Source: Rossellomorea sp. BNER
GTDB lineage: Bacteria > Bacillota > Bacilli > Bacillales > Bacillaceae_B
Assembly (NCBI GenBank): GCA_024213275.1
Contig: JANAVG010000003.1
Coordinates: 186,001 to 250,000, forward strand
Length of the DNA: 64,000 nt
Direction: 5' to 3'
Positions within the stretch are counted from its first letter, which is position 1. Each line of letters starts with the position of its first letter. Positions 8,781-21,157 of this stretch are shown here, one piece after another. A program made the translations under genes and the position numbers. The notes below the pieces were generated by a model. It saw nothing but the letters and a program-made list of their open reading frames with translations, did not search any database and was not told the origin of the DNA.

Positions 8781-8927
8781 TTATTTTTTCTCTTTATTTT
8801 CTTTATTCTCTAAAGTGAACTTCAAATATTTATTTTGAGAAATAATTACGCTATTAAATATGGTTGTAGCGACTAGCCCAAAAATAGAAAAAATAAGAAG
8901 AACGACAAATTCATTACTTGAACGCAT
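8781..8927 (-). CDS. Small single-span membrane protein, 48 aa
   Basis: ATG 8927 is preceded by TAGGAGG at ideal spacing. The peptide begins MRSSNEFVVLLIFSIFGLVA, so a hydrophobic segment covers about residues 7-29, and it ends in a charged tail (LENKENKEKK). A stop at 8781-8783 and a hairpin follow. The combination of ribosome binding site, one membrane span, basic/acidic tail and terminator argues that this is a true small gene. It carries no motif that tells its role. Confidence 0.6.
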   Translation of the reverse strand: MRSSNEFVVLLIFSIFGLVATTIFNSVIISQNKYLKFTLENKENKEKK

Positions 8928-9213
8928 ATGTTACCTCCTAAAAATTTGTAAGTATAGTATCTGCAAAATTATCCATCTGATACAAATATATAAGTAGCCT
9001 TATAAAAATGGGGAAGAAACTGAATGACCGAAATGCATTTTCAGGATTACTTGAACTTTTGAGGATAGAGTTTATAGATATAAACAAGAAGGTCATTAGG
9101 GGAACTTCACGCTTTTATTCCTTCATTCAAATTATTTATCGAGTTACATTAAAATTTCCGAATTGGCATTGAGCATTATTATGGATAAAATAAATGGGAA
9201 GAGGAGTGAGAAT
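8928..9213. other. Intergenic region, no clear gene
   Basis: AT-rich sequence between the small membrane-protein gene and the VOC gene. I see no long stem-loop or repeat. It must carry the divergent promoters, but no -35/-10 pair stands out. Confidence 0.5.
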
Positions 9214-9582
9214 ATGACCTATAAAGTTCTTGGTTTCGATCATGTGCAATTAGCAGCACCTAAAGGGTGTGAAAAGGATGCACGGGCATTTTTTTCAGAT
9301 GTTTTAGGGTTTAAAGAAATTGAAAAACCGGCTAGCCTCGGAAACCGTGGAGGTTGCTGGTTTCAATGTGGGATTCAAGAAATCCATGTAGGAGTAGAGG
9401 AACCATTCGTTCCAGCAAAAAAAGCTCATCCTGCAATTGTTGTGGAAAACCTAGAGGCTTTAAGAGACCACCTTAACGCTTCAACTATCGCAGTAAAAGA
9501 AGACAAACCAATCAACGGAAGAAACCGATTCTTCGTTAATGACCCTTTCGGAAACCGAATCGAATTCCTTGAATATCTTTAA
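9214..9582 (+). CDS. VOC-family protein (glyoxalase/bleomycin-resistance fold)
   Basis: A 122-aa single vicinal-oxygen-chelate domain pair, beginning MTYKVLGFDHVQLAAPKGCE and ending NDPFGNRIEFLEYL, the classical ending of the family. Candidate metal ligands are H10 and the terminal E in RIEFLE, with IHVGVEEPF in between. Such proteins bind a divalent metal and act as lyases, dioxygenases or thiol transferases; the substrate cannot be told. I start at ATG 9214 because GAGGAGTGAG lies just upstream; earlier in-frame starts (9163, 9181) have no ribosome binding site. It is followed by a long perfect palindrome. Confidence 0.85.
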   Translation: MTYKVLGFDHVQLAAPKGCEKDARAFFSDVLGFKEIEKPASLGNRGGCWFQCGIQEIHVGVEEPFVPAKKAHPAIVVENLEALRDHLNASTIAVKEDKPINGRNRFFVNDPFGNRIEFLEYL

Positions 9583-9595
9583 GACTTTAGTGTAC

Positions 9596-9643
9596 TGAGG
9601 GACGGTTCTCGACCGCTTTAAAGCGGTCGAGAACCGTCCCTCA
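9596..9643. repeat. Perfect 48-bp palindrome of the GGGACGGTTCTC type
   Basis: The two 24-base halves are exact reverse complements with no loop, centred between 9619 and 9620. The core is GGGACGGTTCTCGACCGC. Similar GGGACGGTTCTC sequences recur at 62839 in this window. It starts 14 bases after the VOC gene, and although it lacks a T-run it could stop or slow transcription. It has the look of a REP-type or mobile palindromic repeat. Confidence 0.8.
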
Positions 9644-9750
9644 TCACTTTAAAGCGTTACTGTATTCTTATGCCGTGCCCAAAAGGGAGTGGCTATGTTA
9701 TAATATATGTTTAGATTAGTAGTTTTGGACGGAAAGGTATGGTTGTGAGA

Positions 9751-12357
9751 ATGGCAAATTATACTCCAATGATTCAGCAATATTTACAGGTGAAGGCAGA
9801 ATATCAGGATGCCTTTTTATTTTTTCGTTTAGGCGATTTTTATGAAATGTTTTTTGATGATGCAATTCGTGCATCACAAGAGCTTGAAATCACCTTAACT
9901 AGCCGTGATGGTGGTGGGGAAGAAAGAATTCCCATGTGTGGTGTTCCTTATCATTCTTCCCCTAACTATATTGAGCAACTAATAAACAAAGGGTATAAAG
10001 TAGCGATTTGTGAACAAACAGAGGACCCTAAACATGCAAAGGGTGTTGTGCGAAGAGAGGTTGTTCAGCTTGTTACTCCCGGTACGGTAATGGAAGGCAA
10101 GGGGCTTTCGGACAAGGAGAATAATTATATAGCAACATTAACTCAATTGGCCGACACTACATATGGACTCGCCTATAGCGATCTGTCGACAGGAGAGTCC
10201 AAGGTGACGCAAATTTCTAATGTATTTACTGATGTGTTAAATGAACTGGCTACGATTGGTGCAAAGGAAATTGTCATCGATCCCGATTTCAGCGAAGAAA
10301 GGCAAAGACAGCTGAGAGAACGTGGGGATGTCACCCTTTCGTATGAGAAAAACGACAGCTTGACGGAGAAAGCACATGAATTATTGTCAGGTGTAGAACA
10401 GGATAACCTGCAAACCACTGTTGCTAGATTATTAAATTATCTCTATCGAACACAACAAAGAAGCTTAGACCATTTACAACCTGTAGAGTCATATGAAGTC
10501 TATCAATTTATGAAAATGGATTATTATTCAAAACGAAACCTAGAATTAACAGAAACAATCCGTTCAAAAGGCAAAAAAGGGTCTCTTTTATGGTTATTAG
10601 ATGAGACGATGACGGCAATGGGGGGACGGTTATTAAAACAGTGGATTGATCGCCCATTAATCAATAAAGCTGAAATCGAAAAACGTCATCATCTAGTGGA
10701 ACTTTTTAAAGAAAGCTTTTTTGAACGTCAAGACATTCGTGAACGCCTGAAAGAAGTCTATGATCTTGAACGACTCTCAGGTAGGGTTGCCTTTGGAAAT
10801 GTAAATGCACGTGATCTCATACAGTTAAAAAAATCATTGGAACAAATCCCTACTTTAAAGGAAGTCATTTTAGGTTTAGGAAACGATCTTTCACAAAATT
10901 TAGCAGAAAAAATGGATCCATGTGAGGAATTGACTTCTGTTCTCGAGGAAGCGCTGGTAGAAAATCCGCCTCTATCTATAAAAGAAGGGAACCTAATTCG
11001 GGATGGTTTTCATAATGAATTAGATCAATATCGTGATGCTAGTCGAAACGGAAAAACCTGGATTGCGCAATTGGAAAAGGATGAAAGAGAACGTACAGGA
11101 ATCCGTTCCTTAAAAGTCGGATATAACAGAGTATTTGGCTATTATATTGAAGTGACAAAAGCAAACCTTCATCATCTTGAAGAAGGTAGATATGATAGAA
11201 AACAAACGTTGACAAATGCTGAGCGATTTATTACACCCGATTTAAAAGAAAAGGAAGCACTCATTCTTCAAGCAGAAGAAAAAAGTGTTGATTTAGAATA
11301 CGAATTATTCTTAGGAATTAGAGAAAAGGTTAAAGCTTACATTCCACGCTTACAGCAGCTAGCGAAAACAGTGAGCGAAATTGATGTGCTCCAATGTTTT
11401 GCCACTGTCAGTGAAAAACGTCACTATACACAACCAGTTTTTAATGAAGAAAGACGAATCGTCATTAAAGATGGACGTCATCCGGTAGTTGAAAAGGTAA
11501 TGGATCGTCAAGAATATGTACCGAATGATTGCTACATGGACAAAGAACGAGAAATTCTTCTCATCACTGGACCGAATATGAGCGGTAAAAGTACATTTAT
11601 GAGACAGTTGGCACTCACTTCGATTCTTGCGCAAATTGGTTGCTACGTTCCTGCAAGTCAAGCAAGCTTACCGATATTTGACCAAGTATTTACACGTATA
11701 GGTGCAGCGGATGATCTCATTTCTGGTCAAAGTACCTTTATGGTAGAAATGCTTGAAGCGAAAAATGCGATAACGAACGCATCTACGGAAAGCTTGATCT
11801 TATTCGACGAAATTGGCAGGGGTACATCTACTTATGATGGAATGGCATTAGCTCAGGCAATAATAGAATATATTCATGAGAATATTGGTGCAAAAACGTT
11901 ATTCTCCACTCATTATCATGAACTAACCGCACTAGAAGAACAGCTTCAGAAGGTGAAAAATGTTCATGTTAGTGCGATGGAGCATAATGGAAAGCTTGTT
12001 TTCCTTCATAAAGTAAAAGAGGGAGCAGCGGACAAAAGCTATGGAATACATGTTGCTGAACTTGCCGAATTACCTGCAAAATTAATTGATAGAGCAAATG
12101 AAATCCTTGATGAACTAGAGAGAAAAGGGGAGGGGAACACAGAAAAACAGTCATCTAAAAAAATTCAAAAAGATGATTCTTTATCCCAGCTTTCCTTTTT
12201 TACGGAAGAAATTAAGGAAAAACCTTCTAAAGATGAGAAGGTTTCAACAAAAGATAAGAGAATTATGGAAGAAATAAAAAACCTAGACATTTTAGAAATG
12301 ACACCAATGGAAGCACTAAACGTGCTCTATAAAATTCAAAAAAAAATGAAAGGATAG
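9751..12357 (+). CDS. mutS: DNA mismatch repair protein MutS
   Basis: Recognises base mismatches and small loops and recruits MutL. It is 868 aa, the usual length. Order: N-terminal mismatch-binding domain ([26 protein letters not shown] with the mismatch-stacking Phe), connector, core and clamp domains, then the ATPase with Walker [10 protein letters not shown] (about residues 607-615), Walker [17 protein letters not shown], and the FSTHYHEL signature. A beta-clamp-type motif (QLSFF) lies near the C-terminus. The start could be GTG 9745 (better distance from GGAAAGG) or ATG 9751, which matches the family N-terminus. mutL follows 14 bases later in the same operon. Confidence 0.97.
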   Translation: MANYTPMIQQYLQVKAEYQDAFLFFRLGDFYEMFFDDAIRASQELEITLTSRDGGGEERIPMCGVPYHSSPNYIEQLINKGYKVAICEQTEDPKHAKGVVRREVVQLVTPGTVMEGKGLSDKENNYIATLTQLADTTYGLAYSDLSTGESKVTQISNVFTDVLNELATIGAKEIVIDPDFSEERQRQLRERGDVTLSYEKNDSLTEKAHELLSGVEQDNLQTTVARLLNYLYRTQQRSLDHLQPVESYEVYQFMKMDYYSKRNLELTETIRSKGKKGSLLWLLDETMTAMGGRLLKQWIDRPLINKAEIEKRHHLVELFKESFFERQDIRERLKEVYDLERLSGRVAFGNVNARDLIQLKKSLEQIPTLKEVILGLGNDLSQNLAEKMDPCEELTSVLEEALVENPPLSIKEGNLIRDGFHNELDQYRDASRNGKTWIAQLEKDERERTGIRSLKVGYNRVFGYYIEVTKANLHHLEEGRYDRKQTLTNAERFITPDLKEKEALILQAEEKSVDLEYELFLGIREKVKAYIPRLQQLAKTVSEIDVLQCFATVSEKRHYTQPVFNEERRIVIKDGRHPVVEKVMDRQEYVPNDCYMDKEREILLITGPNMSGKSTFMRQLALTSILAQIGCYVPASQASLPIFDQVFTRIGAADDLISGQSTFMVEMLEAKNAITNASTESLILFDEIGRGTSTYDGMALAQAIIEYIHENIGAKTLFSTHYHELTALEEQLQKVKNVHVSAMEHNGKLVFLHKVKEGAADKSYGIHVAELAELPAKLIDRANEILDELERKGEGNTEKQSSKKIQKDDSLSQLSFFTEEIKEKPSKDEKVSTKDKRIMEEIKNLDILEMTPMEALNVLYKIQKKMKG

Positions 12358-12371
12358 GGAGGTGATTATCC

Positions 12372-14246
12372 TTGAGGAAGATTTTTCAGCTTGATGACGC
12401 TCTTTCAAATAAAATTGCCGCAGGTGAAGTGGTAGAGAGACCTGCTTCTGTTGTAAAAGAGTTAGTTGAAAACGCTATAGATGCGAATAGTACCATTGTT
12501 GAAATTGTGATTGAGGAAGCGGGGATGTCCTCTATAAGAATTATTGATAATGGTGATGGGATACTAGAAGACGATGTGGTTACAGCTTTCAGACGGCATG
12601 CTACGAGTAAAATCAAGGATGAAAATGATCTTTTCAGGATTCGTACCCTAGGATTTAGAGGGGAGGCCCTTCCAAGTATCGCTTCCGTTTCACATCTTGA
12701 TCTTCAAACGGGTACAGGAGAAGATGCAGGGACGCTATTAGCCCTTCAAGGGGGAAAAGTTATAAAACACGAGAAGGCATCGAGTCGAAAAGGTACTGAT
12801 ATTACCGTTTCGAACTTGTTTTATAACACCCCAGCTCGACTAAAGTACATGAAGACCATTCATACAGAACTAGGAAATATCACAGATGTTGTGAACCGAA
12901 TTGCACTTGCACATCCAGAAGTTTCTATTAAGCTCCTCCATAATGGAAAAAGTATTTTGCATACTAATGGAAACGGTGATGTAAGACAAGTAATTGCCGG
13001 TATTTATGGTATAAATATTGCTAGAAAAATGGTGCGAATTGAGACCAGCTCACTTGATTTCTCAATAAAAGGATACATCTCACTTCCTGAGATTACTCGT
13101 GCATCAAGAAACTATATATCTACGATGATTAATGGACGGTTCATAAAAAATTATGGGTTAGCCAAGGCAATTGGTGAAGGTTATCATACCTTATTACCGA
13201 TTGGGCGTTATCCAATTGTTCTTTTATCTATCGAAATGGACCCGCTTTTAGTTGATGTGAATGTTCATCCTTCTAAAATGGAAGTACGTATTAGTAAAGA
13301 ACTAGAACTTTTTCAGCTTATAACCAATAGTATTAAGGATGTTTTTAAAGATCGTGAATTAATCCCTTCAGGAGTAAGTCAGCCTAAGCAAGAAAAAGCG
13401 AAGTCGGAGCAAACCTTTTTGTCCTTAGATCATGTGATAGAAAAGCGGGTAAGCTCGAGTACTGAACCAATTCAACGGTCATCTAAAAGCTTTAAAAGTG
13501 AGCCTCTTCTGCCAAAAGAAGAAATGAAAAAACTATATGACTTTACAGAAGAAAAAGAAAGTAAGCCAGAAGGGATGAAAATTGCAGAAAAAATTATCGA
13601 GGAGCCGCTTGAAGAACCCATCGTAGAAGAATTGGTTGGGGAAGATTTATCATCTTTTTCTTCAAGAGTGCCTCCCTTATACCCTGTCGGCCAAATGCAC
13701 GGAACGTATATTTTTGCTCAGAATAATCAGGGATTATATATAATTGACCAACATGCTGCACAGGAAAGAATTAAATATGAGTTCTTTAAAGAAAAGGTAG
13801 GGCAAGTGGAAAAGGAACTTCAGGATCTATTAGTTCCCATGACACTAGAATACAGTACTGACGAGTATATTAAGATTAATGAATATCAGCATGAGTTAGA
13901 AAAAGTAGGTGTATTTCTAGAGCCATTCGGTCATAACAGCTTTATAATTCGTTCGCATCCACAATGGTTTCCTTCAGGTGAAGAGCAAGAGACAATCGAG
14001 GAAATGATTGAACAATTGATTCAAATGAAAAAAGTAGACGTGAAAAAGCTGCGTGAAGAAGCAGCGATTATGATGAGTTGCAAAGGCTCTATCAAGGCAA
14101 ATCATCATTTAAGGCAGGATGAAATCACTGCATTATTAGACGAGCTTCGACAATCGACTGATCCGTTTACATGTCCACATGGGAGACCGATCATCATTCA
14201 TTATTCGACATATGAAATGGAAAAAATGTTTAAACGAATCATGTAA
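12372..14246 (+). CDS. mutL: DNA mismatch repair protein MutL (endonuclease type)
   Basis: Partner of MutS; in Gram-positives it carries the nicking endonuclease that marks the strand for repair. It is 624 aa. The N-terminal GHKL ATPase has [15 protein letters not shown] and GFRGEAL. An acidic linker covers about residues 330-425. The C-terminal domain has the metal-binding endonuclease motif [12 protein letters not shown] (from about residue 459), [10 protein letters not shown] and CPHGRP. The start is TTG 12372 with AGGGAGGTGAT upstream. The gene ends in a G-U-rich terminator. Confidence 0.97.
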   Translation: MRKIFQLDDALSNKIAAGEVVERPASVVKELVENAIDANSTIVEIVIEEAGMSSIRIIDNGDGILEDDVVTAFRRHATSKIKDENDLFRIRTLGFRGEALPSIASVSHLDLQTGTGEDAGTLLALQGGKVIKHEKASSRKGTDITVSNLFYNTPARLKYMKTIHTELGNITDVVNRIALAHPEVSIKLLHNGKSILHTNGNGDVRQVIAGIYGINIARKMVRIETSSLDFSIKGYISLPEITRASRNYISTMINGRFIKNYGLAKAIGEGYHTLLPIGRYPIVLLSIEMDPLLVDVNVHPSKMEVRISKELELFQLITNSIKDVFKDRELIPSGVSQPKQEKAKSEQTFLSLDHVIEKRVSSSTEPIQRSSKSFKSEPLLPKEEMKKLYDFTEEKESKPEGMKIAEKIIEEPLEEPIVEELVGEDLSSFSSRVPPLYPVGQMHGTYIFAQNNQGLYIIDQHAAQERIKYEFFKEKVGQVEKELQDLLVPMTLEYSTDEYIKINEYQHELEKVGVFLEPFGHNSFIIRSHPQWFPSGEEQETIEEMIEQLIQMKKVDVKKLREEAAIMMSCKGSIKANHHLRQDEITALLDELRQSTDPFTCPHGRPIIIHYSTYEMEKMFKRIM

Positions 14247-14247
14247 T

Positions 14248-14321
14248 AAAAGGGGCTGCTGTATAAGCTTTTGTATTCCAACAGCAATTAAGTGGAAGAC
14301 AAGCATACTGCAGTCTTTTTT
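14248..14321 (+). terminator. mutSL terminator with long loop
   Basis: A 12-bp stem (14248-14259 with 14310-14321) pairs fully if G-U pairs are allowed, closes a 50-base loop containing a smaller GCTGT/ACAGC hairpin, and ends in six T residues. Its layout is similar to the dispersed stem-loop repeats, but it lacks their conserved TATAGAAG block. Confidence 0.6.
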
Positions 14322-14619
14322 ATCTAGGTACGATACAGAGGAAAAGGGGATAGAAAAATACACGCATATGAAAGGGGGGCATTTATTACTGATGTTCAAG
14401 GTAATACTCCTATAAAAGCTTACATAGGTTATAAGCTCTTGATAAACAGGTTTCACTGGTATTGATAGTTCATAATATTTTTATGTAAACTGAATGAAAG
14501 GAAAGGTAGATGATCCACTTACTCCTAGTGTCGAGTGGATTTATATTTAATCATGGATATTATAGGATAGTATTATGCCAGGTTTTTGGTTATCTTTATA
14601 AAAGAAAGAAGTGAAAAAC
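14322..14619. other. Intergenic region before glpP
   Basis: Nothing coding that I can support. A short inverted repeat (ATCCACT...AGTGGAT, about 14513-14541) lies ahead of glpP. Its role is unclear; it is followed by only a short T-containing tract. Confidence 0.4.
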
Positions 14620-15195
14620 ATGTCATTTAACGGACAAAAGATATTACCGGCCGTTCGAAATATGAAAGATTTTGATAAGATGATGGATACTCAATATCTA
14701 TATGGGGTCTTTCTAGATTTACATGTAGGGCAATTGAAAAGTGTCTATCAATATGCAAATAGAGCGGGGAAAAATATGTTTCTTCATATTGATCTCATTC
14801 AAGGGCTGAAAAGTGATGAATTTGCAACAGAATATGTTTGTCAGGAAGTAAAGCCTTATGGGATTATCTCAACAAAAGGTAGTGTAATTCAAAAAGCTAA
14901 TCAAAAAGGTGTAGCTACAACGCTCCGAACCTTTATCATTGACTCGAGCGCACTTAAAAAAAGTATAAACCTCATTCAAAAAGTTGACCCAGATTATATT
15001 GAAGTTTTACCAGGTGTTGTCCCAAAAGTCATTAAAGAAATCCACGAAGCCACTGGTAAACCAATATTCGCAGGTGGATTAATTGAAAGTGTCGAGGAAG
15101 TAGAAGTAGCGTTAGATGCTGGTGCGTCAGCGATCACTACCTCAAATCGTTCATTGTGGAATCAATATAATTTACCCCGCATTAATGGGCAGTAA
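14620..15195 (+). CDS. glpP: Glycerol uptake operon antiterminator GlpP
   Basis: RNA-binding antiterminator which, with glycerol-3-phosphate bound, lets transcription pass the leader terminators of glpFK and glpD. It is 191 aa with a TIM-barrel-like fold, N-terminus MSFNGQKILPAVRNMKDFDKM. Family motifs are GVFLDLHVGQLKS, HIDLIQGL, ISTKGSVIQKA, DYIEVLPGVVPKV and PIFAGGLIES. I start at ATG 14620; GTG 14611 is also in frame, but the family starts MSF and AAAGAAAGAAG lies upstream. Two leader hairpins of the expected kind follow downstream, at 15306 and 17778. Confidence 0.95.
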   Translation: MSFNGQKILPAVRNMKDFDKMMDTQYLYGVFLDLHVGQLKSVYQYANRAGKNMFLHIDLIQGLKSDEFATEYVCQEVKPYGIISTKGSVIQKANQKGVATTLRTFIIDSSALKKSINLIQKVDPDYIEVLPGVVPKVIKEIHEATGKPIFAGGLIESVEEVEVALDAGASAITTSNRSLWNQYNLPRINGQ

Positions 15196-15241
15196 TCTCC
15201 CACTATTTGAAGTTTCACTTTATCTGAAAAATAAAAACATA

Positions 15242-15270
15242 TTGACAACGCTTTCATTCTGCTGTAGCAT
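15242..15270 (+). promoter_or_regulatory. glpFK promoter overlapped by a cre site
   Basis: TTGACA (15242-15247), 17 bases, TAGCAT (15265-15270). TGACAACGCTTTCA at 15243-15256 fits the CcpA cre consensus TGWNANCGNTNWCA at every position and covers the -35. Glucose repression of glycerol uptake by CcpA is thus expected to act by direct promoter blocking. Confidence 0.85.
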
Positions 15271-15305
15271 TAAGCCAAGTTAATATTTTGTGAAGAGAAG
15301 TAGAG

Positions 15306-15350
15306 ACTCACACCAATTCCATTATTAATAGGAATTCGTGTGAGTTTTTT
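15306..15350 (+). promoter_or_regulatory. GlpP-controlled leader terminator of glpFK
   Basis: 15306-15320 pairs with 15331-15345 (15-bp stem, one mismatch, 10-base loop), followed by TTTTTT. It sits about 35 bases downstream of the predicted transcription start and 43 bases before glpF. In B. subtilis such hairpins are bypassed by GlpP with glycerol-3-phosphate. Confidence 0.85.
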
Positions 15351-15392
15351 GTTTCTTTAGTTCCAAATTTTAGTAATTGAGGAGTGAGAAAG

Positions 15393-16217
15393 ATGACAGC
15401 ATTCATTGGAGAAATTGTTGGTACAGCCCTATTAATTGTATTTGGTGCAGGTGTATGTGCAAATGTAAATTTGAAAAAGTCATTTGCCCATAATTCAGGA
15501 TGGATTGTAATCACTTTTGGTTGGGGACTAGGGGTTGCAATGGCGGTTTATGCAGTCGGTCAATTTAGTGGAGCCCACCTGAATCCGGCCGTAACCCTTG
15601 GGCTCGCATTTAATGGTGATTTTCCCTGGAATGATGTGCCAGGATATATTGTTGCGCAAATGATTGGAGCTATCATCGGTTCAATCATCGTCTATCTGCA
15701 TTTTCTTCCTCATTGGAAGGCAACGGAAGACCCTGGAACAAAGCTAGGGGTTTTCTCTACAGGACCCGCAATCCCTCATTACTTTTCCAATTTAATGAGT
15801 GAGATCATTGGAACTTTTATTTTAGTAGTAGGAATATTATCAATAGGGGCGAATACCTTTACTGATGGGTTAAATCCCTTTATTGTCGGATTCCTAATCA
15901 TTGCGATTGGAATTTCTCTAGGAGGTACTACTGGTTATGCCATTAATCCTGCAAGAGATCTCGGACCAAGAATTGCACATGCGTTTTTACCGATTCCCGG
16001 AAAAGGCCCGTCTAATTGGGGGTATTCTTGGATACCAGTCGTAGGTCCTGTTTTAGGTGGCTCATTTGGAGGGTTATTTTATAAAGCCGTATTTGTAGGG
16101 AATCTAACGAGTACTTTTTGGATTGTGCTAAGTATCATGATAGTAGTTTTAGTTATTGCATTTTATGCTGATCGTCAAGAAACCGTTAGCATGAAATCTA
16201 AGAGATTAACAGCTTAA
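15393..16217 (+). CDS. glpF: Glycerol uptake facilitator GlpF
   Basis: Aquaglyceroporin that lets glycerol diffuse through the membrane; 274 aa, six membrane spans with two half-helices. The two NPA boxes are HLNPAVT and INPARD; the Asp after the second NPAR is the aquaglyceroporin hallmark. I start at ATG 15393, 8 bases after GAGGAGTG, giving MTAFIGEIVGTALLIVFGAG. glpK begins 18 bases after the stop, so both are under the same promoter and leader terminator. Confidence 0.96.
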   Translation: MTAFIGEIVGTALLIVFGAGVCANVNLKKSFAHNSGWIVITFGWGLGVAMAVYAVGQFSGAHLNPAVTLGLAFNGDFPWNDVPGYIVAQMIGAIIGSIIVYLHFLPHWKATEDPGTKLGVFSTGPAIPHYFSNLMSEIIGTFILVVGILSIGANTFTDGLNPFIVGFLIIAIGISLGGTTGYAINPARDLGPRIAHAFLPIPGKGPSNWGYSWIPVVGPVLGGSFGGLFYKAVFVGNLTSTFWIVLSIMIVVLVIAFYADRQETVSMKSKRLTA

Positions 16218-16220
16218 TAG

Positions 16221-17726
<1,506 letters not shown>

Positions 17727-17777
17727 TTCAATTATATGATATACTTTTAATAAGTTAATAATTCGGTAGAGACGTAG

Positions 17778-17837
17778 AGAGACCATACTACACTATGTAA
17801 CAGTTCCTGTTCATAGTGCTGAGTGTGGTCTCTTTTT
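17778..17837 (+). promoter_or_regulatory. GlpP-controlled leader terminator of glpD
   Basis: AGAGACCA (17778-17785) pairs with TGGTCTCT (17826-17833); an upper stem pairs CACTATG with CATAGTG, and a T5 run follows. It lies between glpK and glpD, 64 bases before the glpD start. Its position matches the GlpP-dependent glpD leader of B. subtilis. I could not fix the promoter upstream with confidence. Confidence 0.8.
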
Positions 17838-17900
17838 GTGTTTATCGGCTGGTATATAAAGGTAAAATATAAAGGAAGTATCAAGGAGGACACGAAAAAA

Positions 17901-19562
17901 ATGACATTTTCGAACCTACAACGGAAAGAAATAGTAGAAACATTAGAGACTGAACACTTTGAATTAGCTATTATAGGCGGAGGAATTACTGGGGCAGGTA
18001 TTGCTCTTGATGCAGCATCAAGAGGAATGAAAGTGGCACTTATCGATATGCAAGACTTTGCAGCAGGTACTTCTAGTCGATCTACAAAGCTTGTCCATGG
18101 AGGATTAAGATACTTAAAACAATTCGAAATCAAACTCGTTGCCGAAGTTGGAAAGGAAAGGGCGATTGTTTATGAGAACGGCCCACATGTAACATCTCCT
18201 GAAAGAATGCTTCTTCCAATCCACAAAGGGGGAACATTTGGGAAATTCAGCACTAACATTGGTCTACGTGTTTATGACTTTCTGGCAGGTGTCAAAAAGT
18301 CGGAAAGAAGAACTATGCTTTCTCCAGAAGAAACCCTTATGAAAGAACCACTTATTAAAAAAGATGGTTTAAAAGGGGGAGGATACTATGTTGAATATCG
18401 GACAGATGATGCCCGCCTGACAATGGAAGTCTTAAAAAAAGCAGTGGAGCATGGAGCAACCGCCATCAACTATGTAAAAGCTGATCGCTTCCTATATGAT
18501 CATAACCAAAAAGTAATAGGGCTTGATGCAACGGATCTTCAATCCAATCATAAATTTTCGATCAGTGCAACAAAAGTGATTAATGCTGCAGGACCATGGG
18601 TGGATGAAGTTCGAAAAAAAGATATTACCATGAACAACAAGCAACTCCGTTTAACCAAAGGTGTACATGTGGTCATTGATCAAAGAAATTTTCCATTGAA
18701 GCAAGCCGTTTATTTTGATACTCCGGATGGTCGAATGGTATTTGCAATCCCGCGAAATGGGAAGGCATATGTCGGTACGACAGATACATTCTTCGATGGG
18801 GATACGGCTAACCCGAAAATGACCACCGAAGACCGAGATTATATTCTTCAATCGATAAAATTTATGTTTCCTAATGTCGAAATTACAGCAGAAGATATTG
18901 AATCAAGTTGGGCTGGTGTTCGTCCATTAATCTTTGAAAAAGGAAAAGACCCTTCCGAAATTTCAAGAAAAGATGAAATTTGGGAAGGAGAAAGCGGCTT
19001 AATTACAATGGCTGGTGGAAAATTAACAGGTTATCGGAAAATGGCTGAAACTGTAGTAGATCTTGTCGCTGAACGGTTAAAAGAAGAACAAAAAAAATCT
19101 TTTCCAACATCTAATACAAAGACATTGAAAATTTCAGGTGGAGACGTTGGGGGTTCCCATAATCTCGAAGACTTTATTGAACAAAAAAGTGAAGAAGGTA
19201 TACAGTACGGATTAACTAAAGAAGAAGGTAAGCTTCTAGCGAGACAATATGGTTCAAATGTGGATGAATTATTTAAAATCGCCCTCGCATACGAAAATTC
19301 TCAAAAGGAACGTTCAATACCTGCAGTGTTATATGCTCAATTGATTTATAGTATCCATGAAGAAATGGTGTCTACTCCAATCGATTTCTTCGTCAGAAGA
19401 ACAGGTGCATTATTTTTTGATATTGATTGGGTAATGAAATGGAAGAATGATGTTGTGAATTCAATGAGCGAACTTCTTAGTTGGTCAATGGATGAGAAAT
19501 TATTGTATTTAACGGAATTAGAGAAAGAGATTAAAGATGCATATATCCCAAGAGAAGGATAG
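17901..19562 (+). CDS. glpD: Aerobic glycerol-3-phosphate dehydrogenase GlpD
   Basis: FAD-dependent membrane-associated enzyme that oxidises glycerol 3-phosphate to dihydroxyacetone phosphate and passes electrons to menaquinone. It is 553 aa. The N-terminal dinucleotide fold is [22 protein letters not shown], followed by the family signature [15 protein letters not shown] and later [16 protein letters not shown]-terminal DAO_C domain follows (about residues 385-520). I start at ATG 17901, 10 bases after AAGGAGGA; the frame stays open upstream into the leader hairpin but has no ribosome binding site there. It is followed by a strong terminator. Confidence 0.97.
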   Translation: MTFSNLQRKEIVETLETEHFELAIIGGGITGAGIALDAASRGMKVALIDMQDFAAGTSSRSTKLVHGGLRYLKQFEIKLVAEVGKERAIVYENGPHVTSPERMLLPIHKGGTFGKFSTNIGLRVYDFLAGVKKSERRTMLSPEETLMKEPLIKKDGLKGGGYYVEYRTDDARLTMEVLKKAVEHGATAINYVKADRFLYDHNQKVIGLDATDLQSNHKFSISATKVINAAGPWVDEVRKKDITMNNKQLRLTKGVHVVIDQRNFPLKQAVYFDTPDGRMVFAIPRNGKAYVGTTDTFFDGDTANPKMTTEDRDYILQSIKFMFPNVEITAEDIESSWAGVRPLIFEKGKDPSEISRKDEIWEGESGLITMAGGKLTGYRKMAETVVDLVAERLKEEQKKSFPTSNTKTLKISGGDVGGSHNLEDFIEQKSEEGIQYGLTKEEGKLLARQYGSNVDELFKIALAYENSQKERSIPAVLYAQLIYSIHEEMVSTPIDFFVRRTGALFFDIDWVMKWKNDVVNSMSELLSWSMDEKLLYLTELEKEIKDAYIPREG

Positions 19563-19566
19563 CGCT

Positions 19567-19603
19567 AAAAAGGTTGACCCAATCAAAAGGGTCAACCTTT
19601 TTG
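19567..19603 (+). terminator. glpD terminator
   Basis: AAAAAGGTTGACCC and GGGTCAACCTTTTT form a perfect stem around a short loop, ending in T5. It lies 5 bases after the glpD stop. Confidence 0.9.
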
Positions 19604-19702
19604 TTTCTTCATTAAGTATTTTTTTCATAAAATGCCAATTATTATTGAAATTCCTCTCCATAAGTGTAAAATTACACTAAAGATTACAAAAGGGGAATGG
19701 AA

Positions 19703-21157
19703 ATGAATTTAGAGAAGAAAAAGGTCACTCGAAATAAATTATTGTTACTGATTTGCTTTGTTGCATCTTACCTTTTTTTGATGAATATATCATCAAATGA
19801 AAGAATCCCAAAAAAGGTGATCTCAGATGTTGGGAATTTAATGCCGGTGAAAATTAAAGAAGTAGTTGCGGGGAAAGAGGTAGAGACTTTTGAACAAACT
19901 TTAAAAGAAGCTGAATGGAAAAAGCTTGCTGTTTCCATTGCAGGAAAAATGCATAGCCAAGGAGGGCATACCTATTATCCGAATGGAATTGTTCTTGACA
20001 TGACTTCCTATAATAAAATCCTTCAAATTGATCCAGAAGGGAAGACAATTACCGTTCAAAGTGGGGCAACATGGGATGATATTCAAAAAGCAGTTAACCC
20101 ATATGGACTTGCCGTAAAAGTGATGCAGTCGCAAAACATTTTTACCATTGGAGGATCATTATCAGTAAATGCACATGGTCGAGATATACGTCATGGATCC
20201 TTGATTGAAACCGTAAATTCGTTTCGTTTAATGATGGCAGATGGAGAAATTATTAAGGTTTCACGTACAGAGAATAGTGAGTATTTCCCGCTTGTGATCG
20301 GCGGCTACGGATTGTTTGGCATTATCTTGGATGTGGAACTAAAGTTGACGGATGATGAGTTATACAAGGTACGAACGACTTCACTTTCCTATAAGGATTA
20401 TTCGGACTTTTTTAAAGAAAAGGTGATGGCAGATGATAAGGTGAAAATGCATCTTGCACGGATATCAACTGCTCCAGACTCATTTTTGAAAGATATGTAT
20501 ATTACAGATTGGGCGATTGCAAGTCAAGAAGAATATTCAACCTATAATCATTTGAAGGAAGATAAAGGAACGTTTTTAATGAAATTTTTACTTGGGTTAT
20601 CGAGAAACTTCGGTTGGGGGAAAAATCTTTTTTGGGATTTGCAAGAGGGTTATTTTCACAGGCAGGATGGTGAACTTATGACAAGAAATAACGTGATGAG
20701 GTCTGAGTCAAAATTCTTAGAATATGAAAATAAATCCGATACAGATATTTTGCAAGAATATTTTGTCCCTGTTGATGAATTTGAAAGCTATATTGATGAT
20801 TTACGTCATGCACTTCAGGATGAAGACTTAAATTTGATGAATATAACCATTCGGTATGTAGAGGAAAATCAGGAGGCCGTTCTTTCCTATTCCAAAGAAG
20901 ACATGTTCGCTCTTGTTCTATTAATCAATCAAGGGTTAACAGAGAAAGACAAAGAGGAAACGGGCAAAATCATAAGAGAAATGATTGATGTGACGATTGA
21001 TCATAATGGAAGCTATTATTTGCCGTACTATTCATATCCAACTGATGGCCAAATGAGGAGAGCTTACCCGAGGACAGAAGAGTTTTTTCAAAAAAAAAGA
21101 AATCTAGATCCCGATAAACGGTTTAGAAATAAGTTTTATGAGGTGTATGGAGAATGA
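19703..21157 (+). CDS. Membrane-anchored FAD-binding oxidoreductase
   Basis: A 484-aa protein with an N-terminal membrane anchor ([19 protein letters not shown], about residues 11-29) and an extracellular or membrane-facing FAD_binding_4 (PCMH-type) domain. Visible motifs are [31 protein letters not shown], and [20 protein letters not shown], where FAD would bind. The C-terminal half (about residues 230-480) resembles D-arabinono-lactone oxidase/DprE1-like oxidases. The substrate is unknown. I choose ATG 19703, since AAAGGGG stands 7 bases upstream; ATG 19697 is too close to it. The stop codon overlaps the start of the next gene (ATGA), so the two are translationally coupled. Confidence 0.8.
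   Translation: MNLEKKKVTRNKLLLLICFVASYLFLMNISSNERIPKKVISDVGNLMPVKIKEVVAGKEVETFEQTLKEAEWKKLAVSIAGKMHSQGGHTYYPNGIVLDMTSYNKILQIDPEGKTITVQSGATWDDIQKAVNPYGLAVKVMQSQNIFTIGGSLSVNAHGRDIRHGSLIETVNSFRLMMADGEIIKVSRTENSEYFPLVIGGYGLFGIILDVELKLTDDELYKVRTTSLSYKDYSDFFKEKVMADDKVKMHLARISTAPDSFLKDMYITDWAIASQEEYSTYNHLKEDKGTFLMKFLLGLSRNFGWGKNLFWDLQEGYFHRQDGELMTRNNVMRSESKFLEYENKSDTDILQEYFVPVDEFESYIDDLRHALQDEDLNLMNITIRYVEENQEAVLSYSKEDMFALVLLINQGLTEKDKEETGKIIREMIDVTIDHNGSYYLPYYSYPTDGQMRRAYPRTEEFFQKKRNLDPDKRFRNKFYEVYGE

Noticed and set aside
14343-14415. Small plus-strand frame after mutL
   Set aside because: Its ribosome binding site spacing is poor, the peptide is about 15 residues from the best start, and there is no terminator or motif.
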